Assembly: GCA_052148155.1 (NCBI GenBank)
Contig: JBKQIY010000050.1
Span: forward strand, 1 to 61,494
Direction: 5' to 3'
DNA: 61,494 nucleotides
Source of the DNA: JBBQER01 sp052148155
Lineage (GTDB): Bacteria; Actinomycetota; Acidimicrobiia; IMCC26256; PALSA-610
Shown here: positions 7,164-15,894 of the stretch, piece after piece
How positions within the stretch are numbered: the first letter of the stretch is position 1
Layout of the letters: each line of letters starts with the position of its first letter
The notes under the pieces: generated by a model
The model's input: the letters and a program-made list of their open reading frames with translations, nothing else
Told to the model about the DNA's origin: nothing
The model's database searches: none
Made by a program: the position numbers and the translations under genes

Positions 7164-8726
7164 ATGGGCGTGAAGCGGACCGCGCTGATCGGTGTGGTCG
7201 TGTGCGCCGTGGGCGGTGCGGCGGCAGCGGGCGGGATCGCCGAAGCCGCGCACGGCAACCAGCACCCGTCTCCAGGGAACGCGACCGGCGCGGTCACGAC
7301 GGCCCCGGTGGTGCGCACCGACCTGGTGTCGACCATCCAGGTCGGGGGATCGATCGGCTACCAGCATTCGTATGCGATCACCGCGCCGACCGGCGCGACC
7401 GCCCTGCAGGTCACCCAGGCCGAGCAGGCCGTCAGCCAGGCCGGCCAAGCGCTGTCGGCGGATCAGACCGCCGCGGCCGACACCGCCGCCGCGGATGCCC
7501 AAACAACCGCAGCCGCCCGAACGACCGTCGACGCAGACGCGGCAACGCTTCGCGCCGACACCGCGCAAGAAGCTCGCGACTGCGCCGGGCGGGGAGCCTC
7601 AACACCCGCCTGCAGTCAGGACAGCCAGCGGGTGAGTCAGGACAAGTCGCAGGACAGTCAGGCCGAGCAGGCGCTGACCACCCAGCAGTACGGCGCGGTC
7701 CGCGACCGCGATCAGAACCAGGCCAAGATCGCAGCGGACACCCTGCAAGTGCACGACGCCGACACCAACTTGGCCGCCGTTGGCGCCACCGCCGTCAATC
7801 CCGGCACCACGTACACGGCGCTGCCCCAGACCGGGCAGATCATCACACAGGATCAGCCGGTCTACAGCGTGAACGGCCAGGCGGTCCCGCTCTTGTACGG
7901 CACAGTTCCCGACTACCGCGCCTTCGCGGTCGGCATGACCGACGGCGCCGACGTCGACGAACTCACGCACGACCTGATCACGCTCGGCTACGGCGCCGGC
8001 CTCACGCCGAGCGACGCATACTCGACGGCCACCGCGGCTGCCGTCGAACGGTGGCAGGCCGCGCTCGGCCTTCCCGCGACGGGCACGGTGCTTGTCGGCC
8101 AGGTCGTGTTCGAGCCGGGACCGATCCGGGTCACGAGCGTGTCGCCGACGGTCGGCCAAGCCGTCACGCCTGGCAACGTGCTCGACGCGACGAACATCAC
8201 ACCTGTCGTCACCGTCGATCTCGACGTGACCCAGGAGTACCTGGTCAAACCGGACGACCTCGTGACCGTCGTCCTGCCCGACGGCACGACAGAGGTCGGC
8301 GGCCGGATCGCGACCGTCGGCGACGTCGCGACGTGCCCCAACGGCAACGGCAACGGGGCCGGCAACGGCAACTCCAACGCCGGAGCAGGATCGGCCGACA
8401 CCTCGCCGTGCTCCGCAGCCGGAAGCGGCGATTCCTCGACCCCGACCGTGGCAGTCACGATCACGTTGGACAGTACGCCGCCCGGCGCGACGCTCGACCA
8501 AGCCCCAGTCGACGTCAACGTGACGACGCAGCGGGCCGACAACGTGCTCGCGGTGCCAGTCAACGCGCTCCTCGCGCTGCAAGGCGGAGGCTACGGCGTA
8601 GACGTCGTCTCCGGCGCCACGCACCAGCTCGTCGGTATCACGGCCGGGCTCTACAGCGACACCATGGTGCAGATCAGCGGTTCCGGAATCACCGCCGGCG
8701 AGCAGGTCGAGGTTCCTGCATCGTGA
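7164..8726 (+). CDS. Membrane-fusion (MacA-like) protein with peptidoglycan-binding domain
   Basis: Protein of 520 residues. An N-terminal membrane helix (about 5-27) is followed by a lipoyl-like strand (about 48-75), a long Ala/Gln/Asp-rich helical hairpin (about 78-200), a peptidoglycan-binding fold (about 260-305: VDELTHDLITLGYG through VERWQAALGLPATG) and beta-barrel segments split by an Asn/Gly-rich insert (about 390-425). ATG 7164 is chosen because it follows the lipoprotein stop by four bases and begins the membrane helix; the frame stays open further upstream, overlapping that gene. In Gram-positive MacAB-like systems such adaptors link an ABC pump to the wall. The stop overlaps the ATPase start (GTGA). 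Confidence 0.85.
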   Translation: MGVKRTALIGVVVCAVGGAAAAGGIAEAAHGNQHPSPGNATGAVTTAPVVRTDLVSTIQVGGSIGYQHSYAITAPTGATALQVTQAEQAVSQAGQALSADQTAAADTAAADAQTTAAARTTVDADAATLRADTAQEARDCAGRGASTPACSQDSQRVSQDKSQDSQAEQALTTQQYGAVRDRDQNQAKIAADTLQVHDADTNLAAVGATAVNPGTTYTALPQTGQIITQDQPVYSVNGQAVPLLYGTVPDYRAFAVGMTDGADVDELTHDLITLGYGAGLTPSDAYSTATAAAVERWQAALGLPATGTVLVGQVVFEPGPIRVTSVSPTVGQAVTPGNVLDATNITPVVTVDLDVTQEYLVKPDDLVTVVLPDGTTEVGGRIATVGDVATCPNGNGNGAGNGNSNAGAGSADTSPCSAAGSGDSSTPTVAVTITLDSTPPGATLDQAPVDVNVTTQRADNVLAVPVNALLALQGGGYGVDVVSGATHQLVGITAGLYSDTMVQISGSGITAGEQVEVPAS

Positions 8727-9445
8727 CGGTGACCGACTCGGCGCCGGTCGAGACCGGCACGAGCGCGACTCCGATCCTGGAGCTTGTCGAGGTGACCAAG
8801 CAATACGCCGCCGATCCGCCCGTCGTTGCGCTCGCCGGCATCAACCTCCACGTCAACAACGGCGAACTGGTCGCCATCGTCGGTCCGTCAGGTTCGGGAA
8901 AAAGCACCCTGCTTCACATCATGGGCACCCTCGAAAGACCGACCCGAGGCGTCGTCCGTCTCACCGGCGACGACACCTCGGCCATGTCCGACAAACAACT
9001 CTCAGGACTGCGGGCCAGACGACTCGGGTTCGTGTTCCAACAGTTTTTCCTGCTCGATGGACTCTCCGTGCTCGACAACGTCGCCGACGGGATGCTCTAC
9101 CGAGGTGGCCGCGTCGCCGATCGACGCCGGCACGCGTCTGAGGTCATCGACCGGGTCGGCCTCGGCCACCGCACGAGCCACCGGCCCAACCAACTCTCCG
9201 GCGGCGAACAACAACGCACCGCCATCGCCCGCGCTCTCGTCGGTCGACCCGCCCTGCTCATGGCCGACGAGCCGACCGGCAACCTTGACTCGGCGACCGG
9301 TGCGGCAATCCTCGAACTGCTGCGCGAACTCAACCGCGATGGGACCACGATCGTCGTGATCACCCATGACCACGAGGTGGCCGGAGCGATGGACCGACAG
9401 ATCGAGATCCGCGACGGGAAGGTGCTCAATGATCGTCCGGCATGA
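8723..9445 (+). CDS. MacB/LolD-type ABC transporter ATPase
   Basis: ATPase of 240 residues with Walker A (GPSGSGKST, about 52-60), Q-loop (FVFQQF), signature LSGGEQQR, Walker B (LLMADEPTGNLD) and H-loop (ITHD). The ADEPTGNLD pattern is typical of the MacB/LolD/FtsE class of mechanotransmission ABC proteins. The GTG start overlaps the adaptor stop by four bases, and the 3' end overlaps the permease start by 17 bases. With its neighbours it forms a lipoprotein-adaptor-ATPase-permease export complex in the membrane. The substrate (antibiotic, peptide or lipid) is not visible. Confidence 0.95.
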   Translation: MTVTDSAPVETGTSATPILELVEVTKQYAADPPVVALAGINLHVNNGELVAIVGPSGSGKSTLLHIMGTLERPTRGVVRLTGDDTSAMSDKQLSGLRARRLGFVFQQFFLLDGLSVLDNVADGMLYRGGRVADRRRHASEVIDRVGLGHRTSHRPNQLSGGEQQRTAIARALVGRPALLMADEPTGNLDSATGAAILELLRELNRDGTTIVVITHDHEVAGAMDRQIEIRDGKVLNDRPA

Positions 9446-10637
9446 CGCCCCGGACGTTTCCCGACTGTCGCGGCGCGACCTTTTGCGGGTCGGCAGCATC
9501 GGCTTGCGCAGCCGCAGAACGCGCGCGCTGCTGTCGGCGCTGGGGATCAGCATCGGCATCGCCGCGATCGTCGGCGTGCTCGGTATCTCTCAGTCGTCCA
9601 AGTCAGGTCTGCTCGACGAGCTCGGCCGCCTCGGGAACCTGCTCAGCGTCCAAGCCGGCCAGACCGTGTTCGGGCAGAACACTGAACTGCCGTCTACCGC
9701 TGAGGGCATGGTCTCGCGCATCGGCCCGGTCACTCAGGTCACCGAGATCGGTTCGCTCCCCAACGTCTACGTGTACCGCAGCTCCTACGTCCCCGTCATC
9801 GACACCGGCGGCATCTCGGTGACCGCCACCGACGCTGCGCTGCCCGCCACGCTGGACGTCTCCCTGGCCAACGGCACGTTCCTCAACCCGGCCACCGAGC
9901 GGTACCCGACGGTGGTGCTCGGCGCCGAAGCTGCCCGCCTGCTCGGCGTCTCCAACCTCGACAAACCGACCCAGGTGTGGCTCGGCAACCATTGGTTCAC
10001 CGTCATCGGCGTCCTCAAACCAGTTGAGCTCGTCTCCCAGATCGACAGTTCAGCTCTGATCGGCTTCCCGATCGCCGAGCAATACTTCGCCTTTGACGGC
10101 CACCCCTCCGAGCTCTACTTGCGCAGCACACCCAGCCAGGTGAACGCGGTCGCTGCGGTCGTACCCGCAACGGTCAACCCGCCCAATCCCACCACCGTGC
10201 AAGTGAGTCAACCGTCGGACGTCCTCAAAGCCGAAGTCGCGGCCAAAGGTGCATACAACGGCCTGCTCCTCGGCCTCGGCGCCGTCGCTCTCCTCGTCGG
10301 CGGGGTCGGTATCGCCAACGTGATGGTCATCTCCGTCCTGGAACGCCGCTCCGAGATCGGCCTGCGCCGCGCGCTGGGAGCCAGCCGCCGTCACGTGGCC
10401 GAACAGTTCCTCGCCGAAGCGCTCCTGCTCTCCGCCATCGGCGGACTCGCAGGCACCGTCATCGGCGCAGCGGCGACCGCCATCTACGCGCTCACCCAAC
10501 ACTGGTCGATCGTCATGCCGCCGTTCGCGCTCTACGGCGGCGTCGGTGCCGCGCTCGTCATCGGAGCCGTCGCAGGTCTGTATCCCGCGACGCGGGCCGC
10601 CCGCCTGTCGCCAACCGAGGCTCTCCGCACCGTCTAA
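9429..10637 (+). CDS. FtsX/MacB-type ABC permease
   Basis: Membrane protein of 402 residues. One transmembrane helix near the N-terminus (about 35-57) is followed by a large extracytoplasmic domain (about 60-275) and three C-terminal helices, with the family signature GGVGIANVMVISVLERRSEI just after the second helix and AARLSPTEALRTV at the end. This is the MacB topology. The ATG at 9429 lies inside the end of the ATPase gene, giving coupled translation. The operon's last member, it is probably regulated with the others by the divergent two-component system. Confidence 0.95.
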   Translation: MIVRHDAPDVSRLSRRDLLRVGSIGLRSRRTRALLSALGISIGIAAIVGVLGISQSSKSGLLDELGRLGNLLSVQAGQTVFGQNTELPSTAEGMVSRIGPVTQVTEIGSLPNVYVYRSSYVPVIDTGGISVTATDAALPATLDVSLANGTFLNPATERYPTVVLGAEAARLLGVSNLDKPTQVWLGNHWFTVIGVLKPVELVSQIDSSALIGFPIAEQYFAFDGHPSELYLRSTPSQVNAVAAVVPATVNPPNPTTVQVSQPSDVLKAEVAAKGAYNGLLLGLGAVALLVGGVGIANVMVISVLERRSEIGLRRALGASRRHVAEQFLAEALLLSAIGGLAGTVIGAAATAIYALTQHWSIVMPPFALYGGVGAALVIGAVAGLYPATRAARLSPTEALRTV

Positions 10638-10886
10638 ACGCCGACGATCCCGGTTGGTCGGTGAAGGCTCGCGAGTCGCTCGCGGTCGACGCGGTACCAG
10701 ACCCAGCGCCCGCGCCGGTCGGCGGTGATGAGGTCAGCTTCGGCGAGGACCTTCGTGTGTGATGCTTCCACTGGAAGCTCGACGATCCCGCAAGACAAGA
10801 CCGCGAACCCGTCCCAGCAATTCCGCGGCGCGATCGACCGCCGCGTCCGGCAACTCATCGCGAGCTTGTGGTGACGAGCTGCGCGC
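10634..10886 (-). pseudogene. ArsR-family regulator, frameshifted remnant
   Basis: Reading leftward, the end of the frame (EASHTKVLAEADLITADRRG then RWVWYRVDRERLASLHR) is a clear ArsR winged helix. The expected N-terminal part (RDELPDAAVDRAAELLG) is found just upstream but in a different frame, and the helix between them is garbled and too short. At least one frameshift and some loss of sequence are needed to explain this. A full ArsR protein cannot be read. Its stop lies within the last bases of the permease gene, on the opposite strand. Confidence 0.55.
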
Positions 10887-11221
10887 CCGGCCGGCCGGTG
10901 CGAACCGTCGGTCCTCATCCGGTCCGCCGCGACGAGAACGACGAACAGACTGAGGAGCTGCGAGGGCCGTTCGATCAGGCAGACACCATTTCGTTCCGAG
11001 CCCGCGGTCCGCGTGCTGGCACTTCAGCGTGCTGGGGTTGCGACGGATTCTGTTCTGGGTCAGCAGTCGTGCGCGAACATGCCGGCCGACCTGCGCAACA
11101 TGCTTTCAATCTGTCGCGGGTCGCCGGCATGTTCTTGTTGGCGTACGTCACGGCCTGCGGGAGGCTTCCCGCTCGGCTGGATCGGCCTCACGGGGACGCG
11201 CTCACCCACACGAGCGGGCGG
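10887..11221. other. Non-coding stretch between ArsR remnant and padR
   Basis: No frame has protein-like composition. It may be further decayed sequence, but I recognise nothing in it. Confidence 0.4.
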
Positions 11222-11734
11222 TTACTCCGACGCGAGGATTTGGTAGAGCTGCTTACGCGCGTCGGTGACGATCGCGACGGCGCGGTCGACCTGTTCGGCA
11301 CTGCCGACCATCGCGATCTGCTTGAACGCCATGTGCAACTGGCCGATCGCCTCTCGTACCTCGCGTCCGCGGCGCTGACCTTTCCCGGCGAGCTCCCAGG
11401 GGGTACCGCCGGCCTGCTCGATGCGGGTCTGCGACTCGGCGCGTCCGGCGTCGGTGATCTCGAACACGCGCTTGCCGTCGCGTTCGGTTGAACGCACGAG
11501 CCCTTCGTCTTCGAGGAGCTGGAGCGTCGGATAGACCGAGCCGGGGCTCGGACGCCAGGCGCCGCCCGTTTTGTCTTCGAGGTTCTGCATGACGTCGTAC
11601 CCGTGGCCGGGGGCTTCGGTCAGCACCGCCAACACGGCGGTCCGGATGTCGCCTCGACGCATCCGGGGACCGCCCCATCGTCCTTCTCGTTCTCCGTGAC
11701 GGCTTCGGCCGCCCCGATGTCTGTGGTCTTCCAT
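11222..11734 (-). CDS. PadR-family transcriptional regulator
   Basis: Protein of 170 residues. A basic leader (1-24) is followed by the PadR winged helix (about 25-100: MRRGDIRTAVLAVLTEAPGH, then GSVYPTLQLLEDEGLV and EITDAGRAE). The C-terminal helical tail (about 115-168) is the short dimerisation arm. AAAGGAA stands a suitable distance before the ATG. It is a single gene; a perfect CGATATATCG palindrome lies about 40 bp upstream, as expected for autoregulation. PadR proteins usually respond to toxic small molecules and repress exporters, but no exporter is adjacent. Confidence 0.93.
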   Translation of the reverse strand: MEDHRHRGGRSRHGEREGRWGGPRMRRGDIRTAVLAVLTEAPGHGYDVMQNLEDKTGGAWRPSPGSVYPTLQLLEDEGLVRSTERDGKRVFEITDAGRAESQTRIEQAGGTPWELAGKGQRRGREVREAIGQLHMAFKQIAMVGSAEQVDRAVAIVTDARKQLYQILASE

Positions 11735-11770
11735 CTTTCGGTTCCTTTCTCGAACACTCTTGACACATCA

Positions 11771-11780
11771 CGATATATCG
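11771..11780. promoter_or_regulatory. CGATATATCG palindrome upstream of padR
   Basis: A perfect 10-bp palindrome, AT-rich against a GC-rich background, lies 37 bp before the padR start. Its position fits an autoregulatory PadR operator. Confidence 0.5.
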
Positions 11781-11822
11781 CAACTGCTCGTGATGCAACT
11801 TCATTCCGGAGGGGGCGGCCGG

Positions 11823-12374
11823 TCAGCTGCGCCGGTGGACGGACACGGCGTAGTCACCGCCGGCCACGAACGGCTCGCGGTCCCAGCTCGCATAACGCCC
11901 GGCCAGTGCCAGGCCGGCCGCGCCGCAGGACGCGTCGTAGTCGTCGAGACCGAACCCGCGCCCGAGTTGAAAGCCGGCGACGAGCTCACCGTCGGCGCGC
12001 ACGTGACTGGCGGCGCCGGCGACGAGAGCGGCCTGGGTTCCGGGAGCGGTGAACAGTGGGACGTTGCCGGCCAGCAGCACGACGTCGAACGTGCGACCGA
12101 GCGCCAGTGTGACGAGGTCGTGCTCGATCCATTCGACATTCGGACCGGACCGGCGGGCGACCGCAAGCATCGACGCATCCACGTCGACGCCCACCACCGC
12201 AACGCCGCGTCGCGCCAACTCGCACGCGACCCGACCGGTGCCGCAGCCGGCGTCGAGCACCGACGTAGGCGCGGGCTCGAGCGAGCAGACGAACGCGGCC
12301 TCGCCGTGCACGTCGACGCCGCGTTCGGCCAGCGCGTCGAATCGTGCTTGATACGCGTCGCCGTCCCAGCTCAC
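11823..12374 (-). CDS. Class I SAM-dependent methyltransferase
   Basis: Protein of 183 residues from a GTG. It has the Rossmann methyltransferase motifs: I, VLDAGCGTGRVA (about 39-50); II, VVGVDVDASML (about 60-70); and FDVVLLAGNVPLF (about 94-106) as motif IV. This is a small soluble enzyme of the Methyltransf_25 type; the acceptor is not evident. It lies between padR and a winged-helix gene on the same strand, with an 18-bp gap from the upstream gene, so it may be co-transcribed with that regulator. Confidence 0.88.
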   Translation of the reverse strand: MSWDGDAYQARFDALAERGVDVHGEAAFVCSLEPAPTSVLDAGCGTGRVACELARRGVAVVGVDVDASMLAVARRSGPNVEWIEHDLVTLALGRTFDVVLLAGNVPLFTAPGTQAALVAGAASHVRADGELVAGFQLGRGFGLDDYDASCGAAGLALAGRYASWDREPFVAGGDYAVSVHRRS

Positions 12375-12392
12375 TGGGAGATCATCGCGTGA

Positions 12393-12968
12393 TCAGGCCG
12401 AAAACGCCTGCCCGATTTCTTGTTGCATCAAATAGCCGTGACCCCGGACGCAGGTGATCGCCAGACCGAGCGGTGCCACGCGACGCCGCAGCCTCGAGAC
12501 GTTCACGCGTAACGTCTGGTCGTTGCGGTTCGCAGGACGGGCCCGCTCGAGGAGAGTCTCCTCGCTGACGACCTGGCCGAAGTTCTCGACCAGCACCTCG
12601 GCGATTCGCTGGTCGGTGATCGACAAGAACACCGTCTCGCCGCGATGCGAAAGTTGGCCGTGTTCGTCGAGCGACGGCACCATCGGGTGACGACGGGCAT
12701 GCGCGGCCAACGCGACAAGCCGGGCCCGAAGGCTGGCGTCGTCGACAGGAAGCCGCAGCCAGTCCTCGATGCAGCTCGTGCTGACCGGCGGCGCCGAATC
12801 GGGCTCGACCAGCAACAGGCGAGGGATACCGAGGCGTTCAAGGTCCTCGATCCGATCCGCCTGCTCGGGCCAGTGCAGGATCACGACATCCTTCGTAGCG
12901 CCGGTTCCAGCGATGACATCGGAGGTCGTGGTCGCGAGCACAATCCGTTGATACCAGAAGGATTTCAC
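12393..12968 (-). CDS. Winged-helix regulator with degenerate receiver-like domain
   Basis: Protein of up to 191 residues. The C-terminal 90 residues are an OmpR/PhoB-type winged helix (VVSEETLLERARP, then LRVNVSRLRRRVAPLGLAIT and VRGHGYL). The N-terminal part (VILHWPEQADRIEDLERLGI, RLLLVEPDSAPP, DWLRLPVDDASLRARL) has the order of a receiver fold but lacks the phospho-acceptor Asp and the Lys before Pro. It would therefore not work as a normal phosphorylation switch. The longest frame starts at a GTG (12968). A GTG at 12884, just before ILHWP, may be the true start, since the upstream 28 residues look unstructured. Confidence 0.8.
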   Translation of the reverse strand: MKSFWYQRIVLATTTSDVIAGTGATKDVVILHWPEQADRIEDLERLGIPRLLLVEPDSAPPVSTSCIEDWLRLPVDDASLRARLVALAAHARRHPMVPSLDEHGQLSHRGETVFLSITDQRIAEVLVENFGQVVSEETLLERARPANRNDQTLRVNVSRLRRRVAPLGLAITCVRGHGYLMQQEIGQAFSA

Positions 12969-13043
12969 TAACGGGACAGTTCTCTACGCGTTCTTAACGC
13001 CGGAGGCGACGTATTGGCGTTGGGACAACACCCAAACGGGGCG

Positions 13044-15833
13044 TCAGTCGGTTCGGGCGTAGAAAATCCGTTCGACGATGGTGCGGGCCCGGCGGGTGAC
13101 TCGCCGGTAGTCGTCGCGTAAGGACTGCTGGGGACGGTGGGTGTAGCCGAGCATCCGGGCAAGTTTTTCGGCTTCATCGCCGTCGACCGGGAGCGCGTCG
13201 CTCGGCGAGCCGGTCAACAGATATCGGTAGTTGCGTGCCTGTTCGCACAGCACGAACGACTCCCGCAACGCCTGGGCGTCTTGTTCGGCGATCGCGCCGA
13301 TCTCGACGAGCGCGGCAAGTGCTCGCAACGTCGACGGCTCCCGGACCTCGGTGTGTACGCCGCCGTGCGCGAGTTGTTCGAGCTGCACGGTGAACTCGAT
13401 GTCGGATAACGAGCCCCGCCCGAGTTTGAGATGGAACTGCGGGTCTTCGCCGGGTGGGATGCGCTCGCGTTCGATGCGGGCCTTCATGCGCCGAATGTCG
13501 CGTCGCCATTCGTTGGGAAACGGATCGCGGTACACGAACTGGTGCGCGAGGTCGACGAACCGTTCGCCGAGCGTGTGGTCGCCGGCCACGAACCGGGCTT
13601 TGGTCAGCGCCTGAAATTCCCATGTCTGGGCCCAGCCCTCGAAGTAGGTCTCGTACCCGCCGAGCGAACGTGCGAGCGGGCCTTGCGCGCCTTCGGGCCG
13701 CAGTCGTGTGTCGACCCGGAACGTGCGTCCTTCGGCGGTGCTGTCGCCGATCGCGCCGACGAGTTGGGTCGCGGTGCGTTCCGCGATCGCGAAGTCGTGT
13801 GCGGTCACGCCGTCGTACACGAAGATCACGTCGATATCGGATGCGTACGAGAGTTCGGCGCCACCGAGGCGACCGAGGCCGATCACCGCGAACGGCAGTG
13901 TCGGCTCCAGCGAACGGAGTGCGCCTTCGACGCACGCGTCGGCCAGGCACGACAGCTCGCGGCCGGCGGTGTCGAGCGCCGCGAAGCCGAGCAGGTCGCG
14001 TGCCCCGATCCGCAGGAGATGCCGACGTTTGAAACGGCGCAGCCCCGAACGCCGGCCGGCGTCGTCTCCGCGCCAGTCGAGCGAATCGAGCGCTTCGTTG
14101 ATGAGTTCGCCGCGGGTCGCTTCGGTGGAAAGGGCCGGGCTCGTGCCGCTCGAATCGTCGGCGAGCGCGTCGACGAACGAGGGCTGTCGGTACAACGCGC
14201 TCCCCAGGATGCGCGACGAGCCGAGGAGACGACAGGTGCGCTCAGCCGCGATCGGCGACTCTCGGAACCGGCGCGCGAGGGTCGAGCTCCGCTGGTAGCC
14301 CTCGGTCAGACGGCGCAACGCGAGCAGTCCGAGGTCCGGGTCGGGTGCGGCCGAAAGCCAGCCGAGCACCGCAGGCAAAAGTTGTTGCATGACCCGCGAC
14401 CGTCGGGTGAGGCCAGCGGTCAGCTCTTCGAGCGCCGCTCGGGTTCGTTCGACGTCGCGGAAGCCGAACGCGAGCAACCGTTCCTGCGCGGCTTGCATCG
14501 ACAGCGCGCCCACCCCGGCGAGGGTGTCGAGCATCGGCGCGAAGAACAGCTTCTCGTGAATCGCGCGCACGACGGCCTGATGATGCAGGTGTTCGGCATC
14601 GAATTGTTCGAGCGCCGATTGGCCGAGAAGATCCCGCAGACCGAGCACCCGCGCGAGATGGGTGCGCGGACCGACGTCGGCGGGAAGGGTGTGCGTCTGG
14701 TGTTCCTCGACGAGCTGAAGTCGGTGTTCGACGGTCCGCAGCCAGACGTAGGCGTCATCGAGTTGGCGGGCGTCGGCGATTGTCACGTACCCACCGCCGG
14801 CAAGCTGTTCGAGCGCGTCGAGCGTCCCCCGGGCCCGGATTGAGTGGTCGTGACGACCGTGCACGAGCTGGAGCAGCTGGACTGCGAACTCGATGTCGCG
14901 GATGCCGCCGTAGCCGCGTTTGAGCTCTCGCGTCTGCAGTCCCTGGCGGGTCAGCATCTGCTCGGTGCGTGCCTTCATGGCGCGGATCTCGTGCACGGCG
15001 GAAGGATCGAGGACGTCGGGCCACACGAACGGCGACGCTTCGGCGACGAACGCCGCCCCGAGGGCGAGATCGCCGGCGACGGGTCGGGCCTTGATGAGCG
15101 CCTGCAGTTCCCACGTCTGCGCCCAACGTTCCCAATACGCCGTGTACCCGACGAGGGTGCGGCTCAGCGCGCCGGAGCGACCTTCGGGTCGAAGGTCCGG
15201 GTCGGTGCGGAACACGATGCCGTCGCGCGTCGGCTCCGTCATCGTTCGCAGCAACGCCCGTGCCGCCCGTTCGGCTTCGGCGGCGTCGCCGTCGTGGACG
15301 AACACGATATCGACGTCGCTCGAATAGTTCAGTTCGTCGGCACCGAGCTTGCCCATACCGATCACGGCCAACGGCACCGCCGGCGCCGCGATCTTCAGCG
15401 CGACACCCAAACATGCCTGCGCGACGGCCGCCAGCTCGGCGCCGACGGTACGAAGATCTGCCAGACCGAGCAGGTCGCGTCCGGCGATGCGGACCACTTG
15501 ACGGTGTTTCCAACGCCGCAGCGCGGCGCTCGGGTCTTCGTCGGCGAGCAGCACGTTGGCTTGCGCGACGAGCCCGTCAACCGTCGTTGGTGTGTGCAGC
15601 GCCGGCGCTCGCAACATGTCGAGCGCGACGTCGTCGCGTTCGAGCACTGTGAGCAGCGAATGCGACGCGACGGTCACGGCCACGATCGCGTCGAGCAACT
15701 CCGAATCGGCGCTGAGGTCGTCGGAAAGACGCGGATGCGCGTCGAGGACACGCCGCAATGCCGCCCGGCCGGTCACCGGGTCGGCCGAACGGTCGAGGGC
15801 GCGGCGGATGGGCGCGCTGTCGACGACGGTCAC
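13044..15833 (-). CDS. glnE: Bifunctional glutamine synthetase adenylyltransferase/deadenylase
   Basis: Protein of 929 residues, the usual full length. Two nucleotidyltransferase domains are visible: GMGKLGADELNYSSDVDIVF (about 159-178, with catalytic Asp 173 and 175) and GLGRLGGAELSYASDIDVIF (around 650-670). Each is followed by a helical GlnE domain (KRGYGGIRDIEFAVQ; KLGRGSLSDIEFTVQ). One half adds AMP to glutamine synthetase and the other removes it, coupling ammonium assimilation to nitrogen status. GTG 15833 is taken as start; a TTG one codon earlier is equivalent. It is divergent from nadE with about 60 bp between starts. Confidence 0.97.
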   Translation of the reverse strand: MTVVDSAPIRRALDRSADPVTGRAALRRVLDAHPRLSDDLSADSELLDAIVAVTVASHSLLTVLERDDVALDMLRAPALHTPTTVDGLVAQANVLLADEDPSAALRRWKHRQVVRIAGRDLLGLADLRTVGAELAAVAQACLGVALKIAAPAVPLAVIGMGKLGADELNYSSDVDIVFVHDGDAAEAERAARALLRTMTEPTRDGIVFRTDPDLRPEGRSGALSRTLVGYTAYWERWAQTWELQALIKARPVAGDLALGAAFVAEASPFVWPDVLDPSAVHEIRAMKARTEQMLTRQGLQTRELKRGYGGIRDIEFAVQLLQLVHGRHDHSIRARGTLDALEQLAGGGYVTIADARQLDDAYVWLRTVEHRLQLVEEHQTHTLPADVGPRTHLARVLGLRDLLGQSALEQFDAEHLHHQAVVRAIHEKLFFAPMLDTLAGVGALSMQAAQERLLAFGFRDVERTRAALEELTAGLTRRSRVMQQLLPAVLGWLSAAPDPDLGLLALRRLTEGYQRSSTLARRFRESPIAAERTCRLLGSSRILGSALYRQPSFVDALADDSSGTSPALSTEATRGELINEALDSLDWRGDDAGRRSGLRRFKRRHLLRIGARDLLGFAALDTAGRELSCLADACVEGALRSLEPTLPFAVIGLGRLGGAELSYASDIDVIFVYDGVTAHDFAIAERTATQLVGAIGDSTAEGRTFRVDTRLRPEGAQGPLARSLGGYETYFEGWAQTWEFQALTKARFVAGDHTLGERFVDLAHQFVYRDPFPNEWRRDIRRMKARIERERIPPGEDPQFHLKLGRGSLSDIEFTVQLEQLAHGGVHTEVREPSTLRALAALVEIGAIAEQDAQALRESFVLCEQARNYRYLLTGSPSDALPVDGDEAEKLARMLGYTHRPQQSLRDDYRRVTRRARTIVERIFYARTD

Positions 15834-15894
15834 CAACCGAGTGTCGCGCTCATCGTCGGGCCGTCCCGACGAGACGCGTCGTTATCCTGGGTCC

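Noticed and set aside
7202..8722. Long frame in phase with the ABC ATPase, suggesting a larger fused protein
   Set aside because: Upstream of 8723 it is an Arg/Asp-rich shadow of the adaptor gene; the adaptor frame has the recognisable domains.
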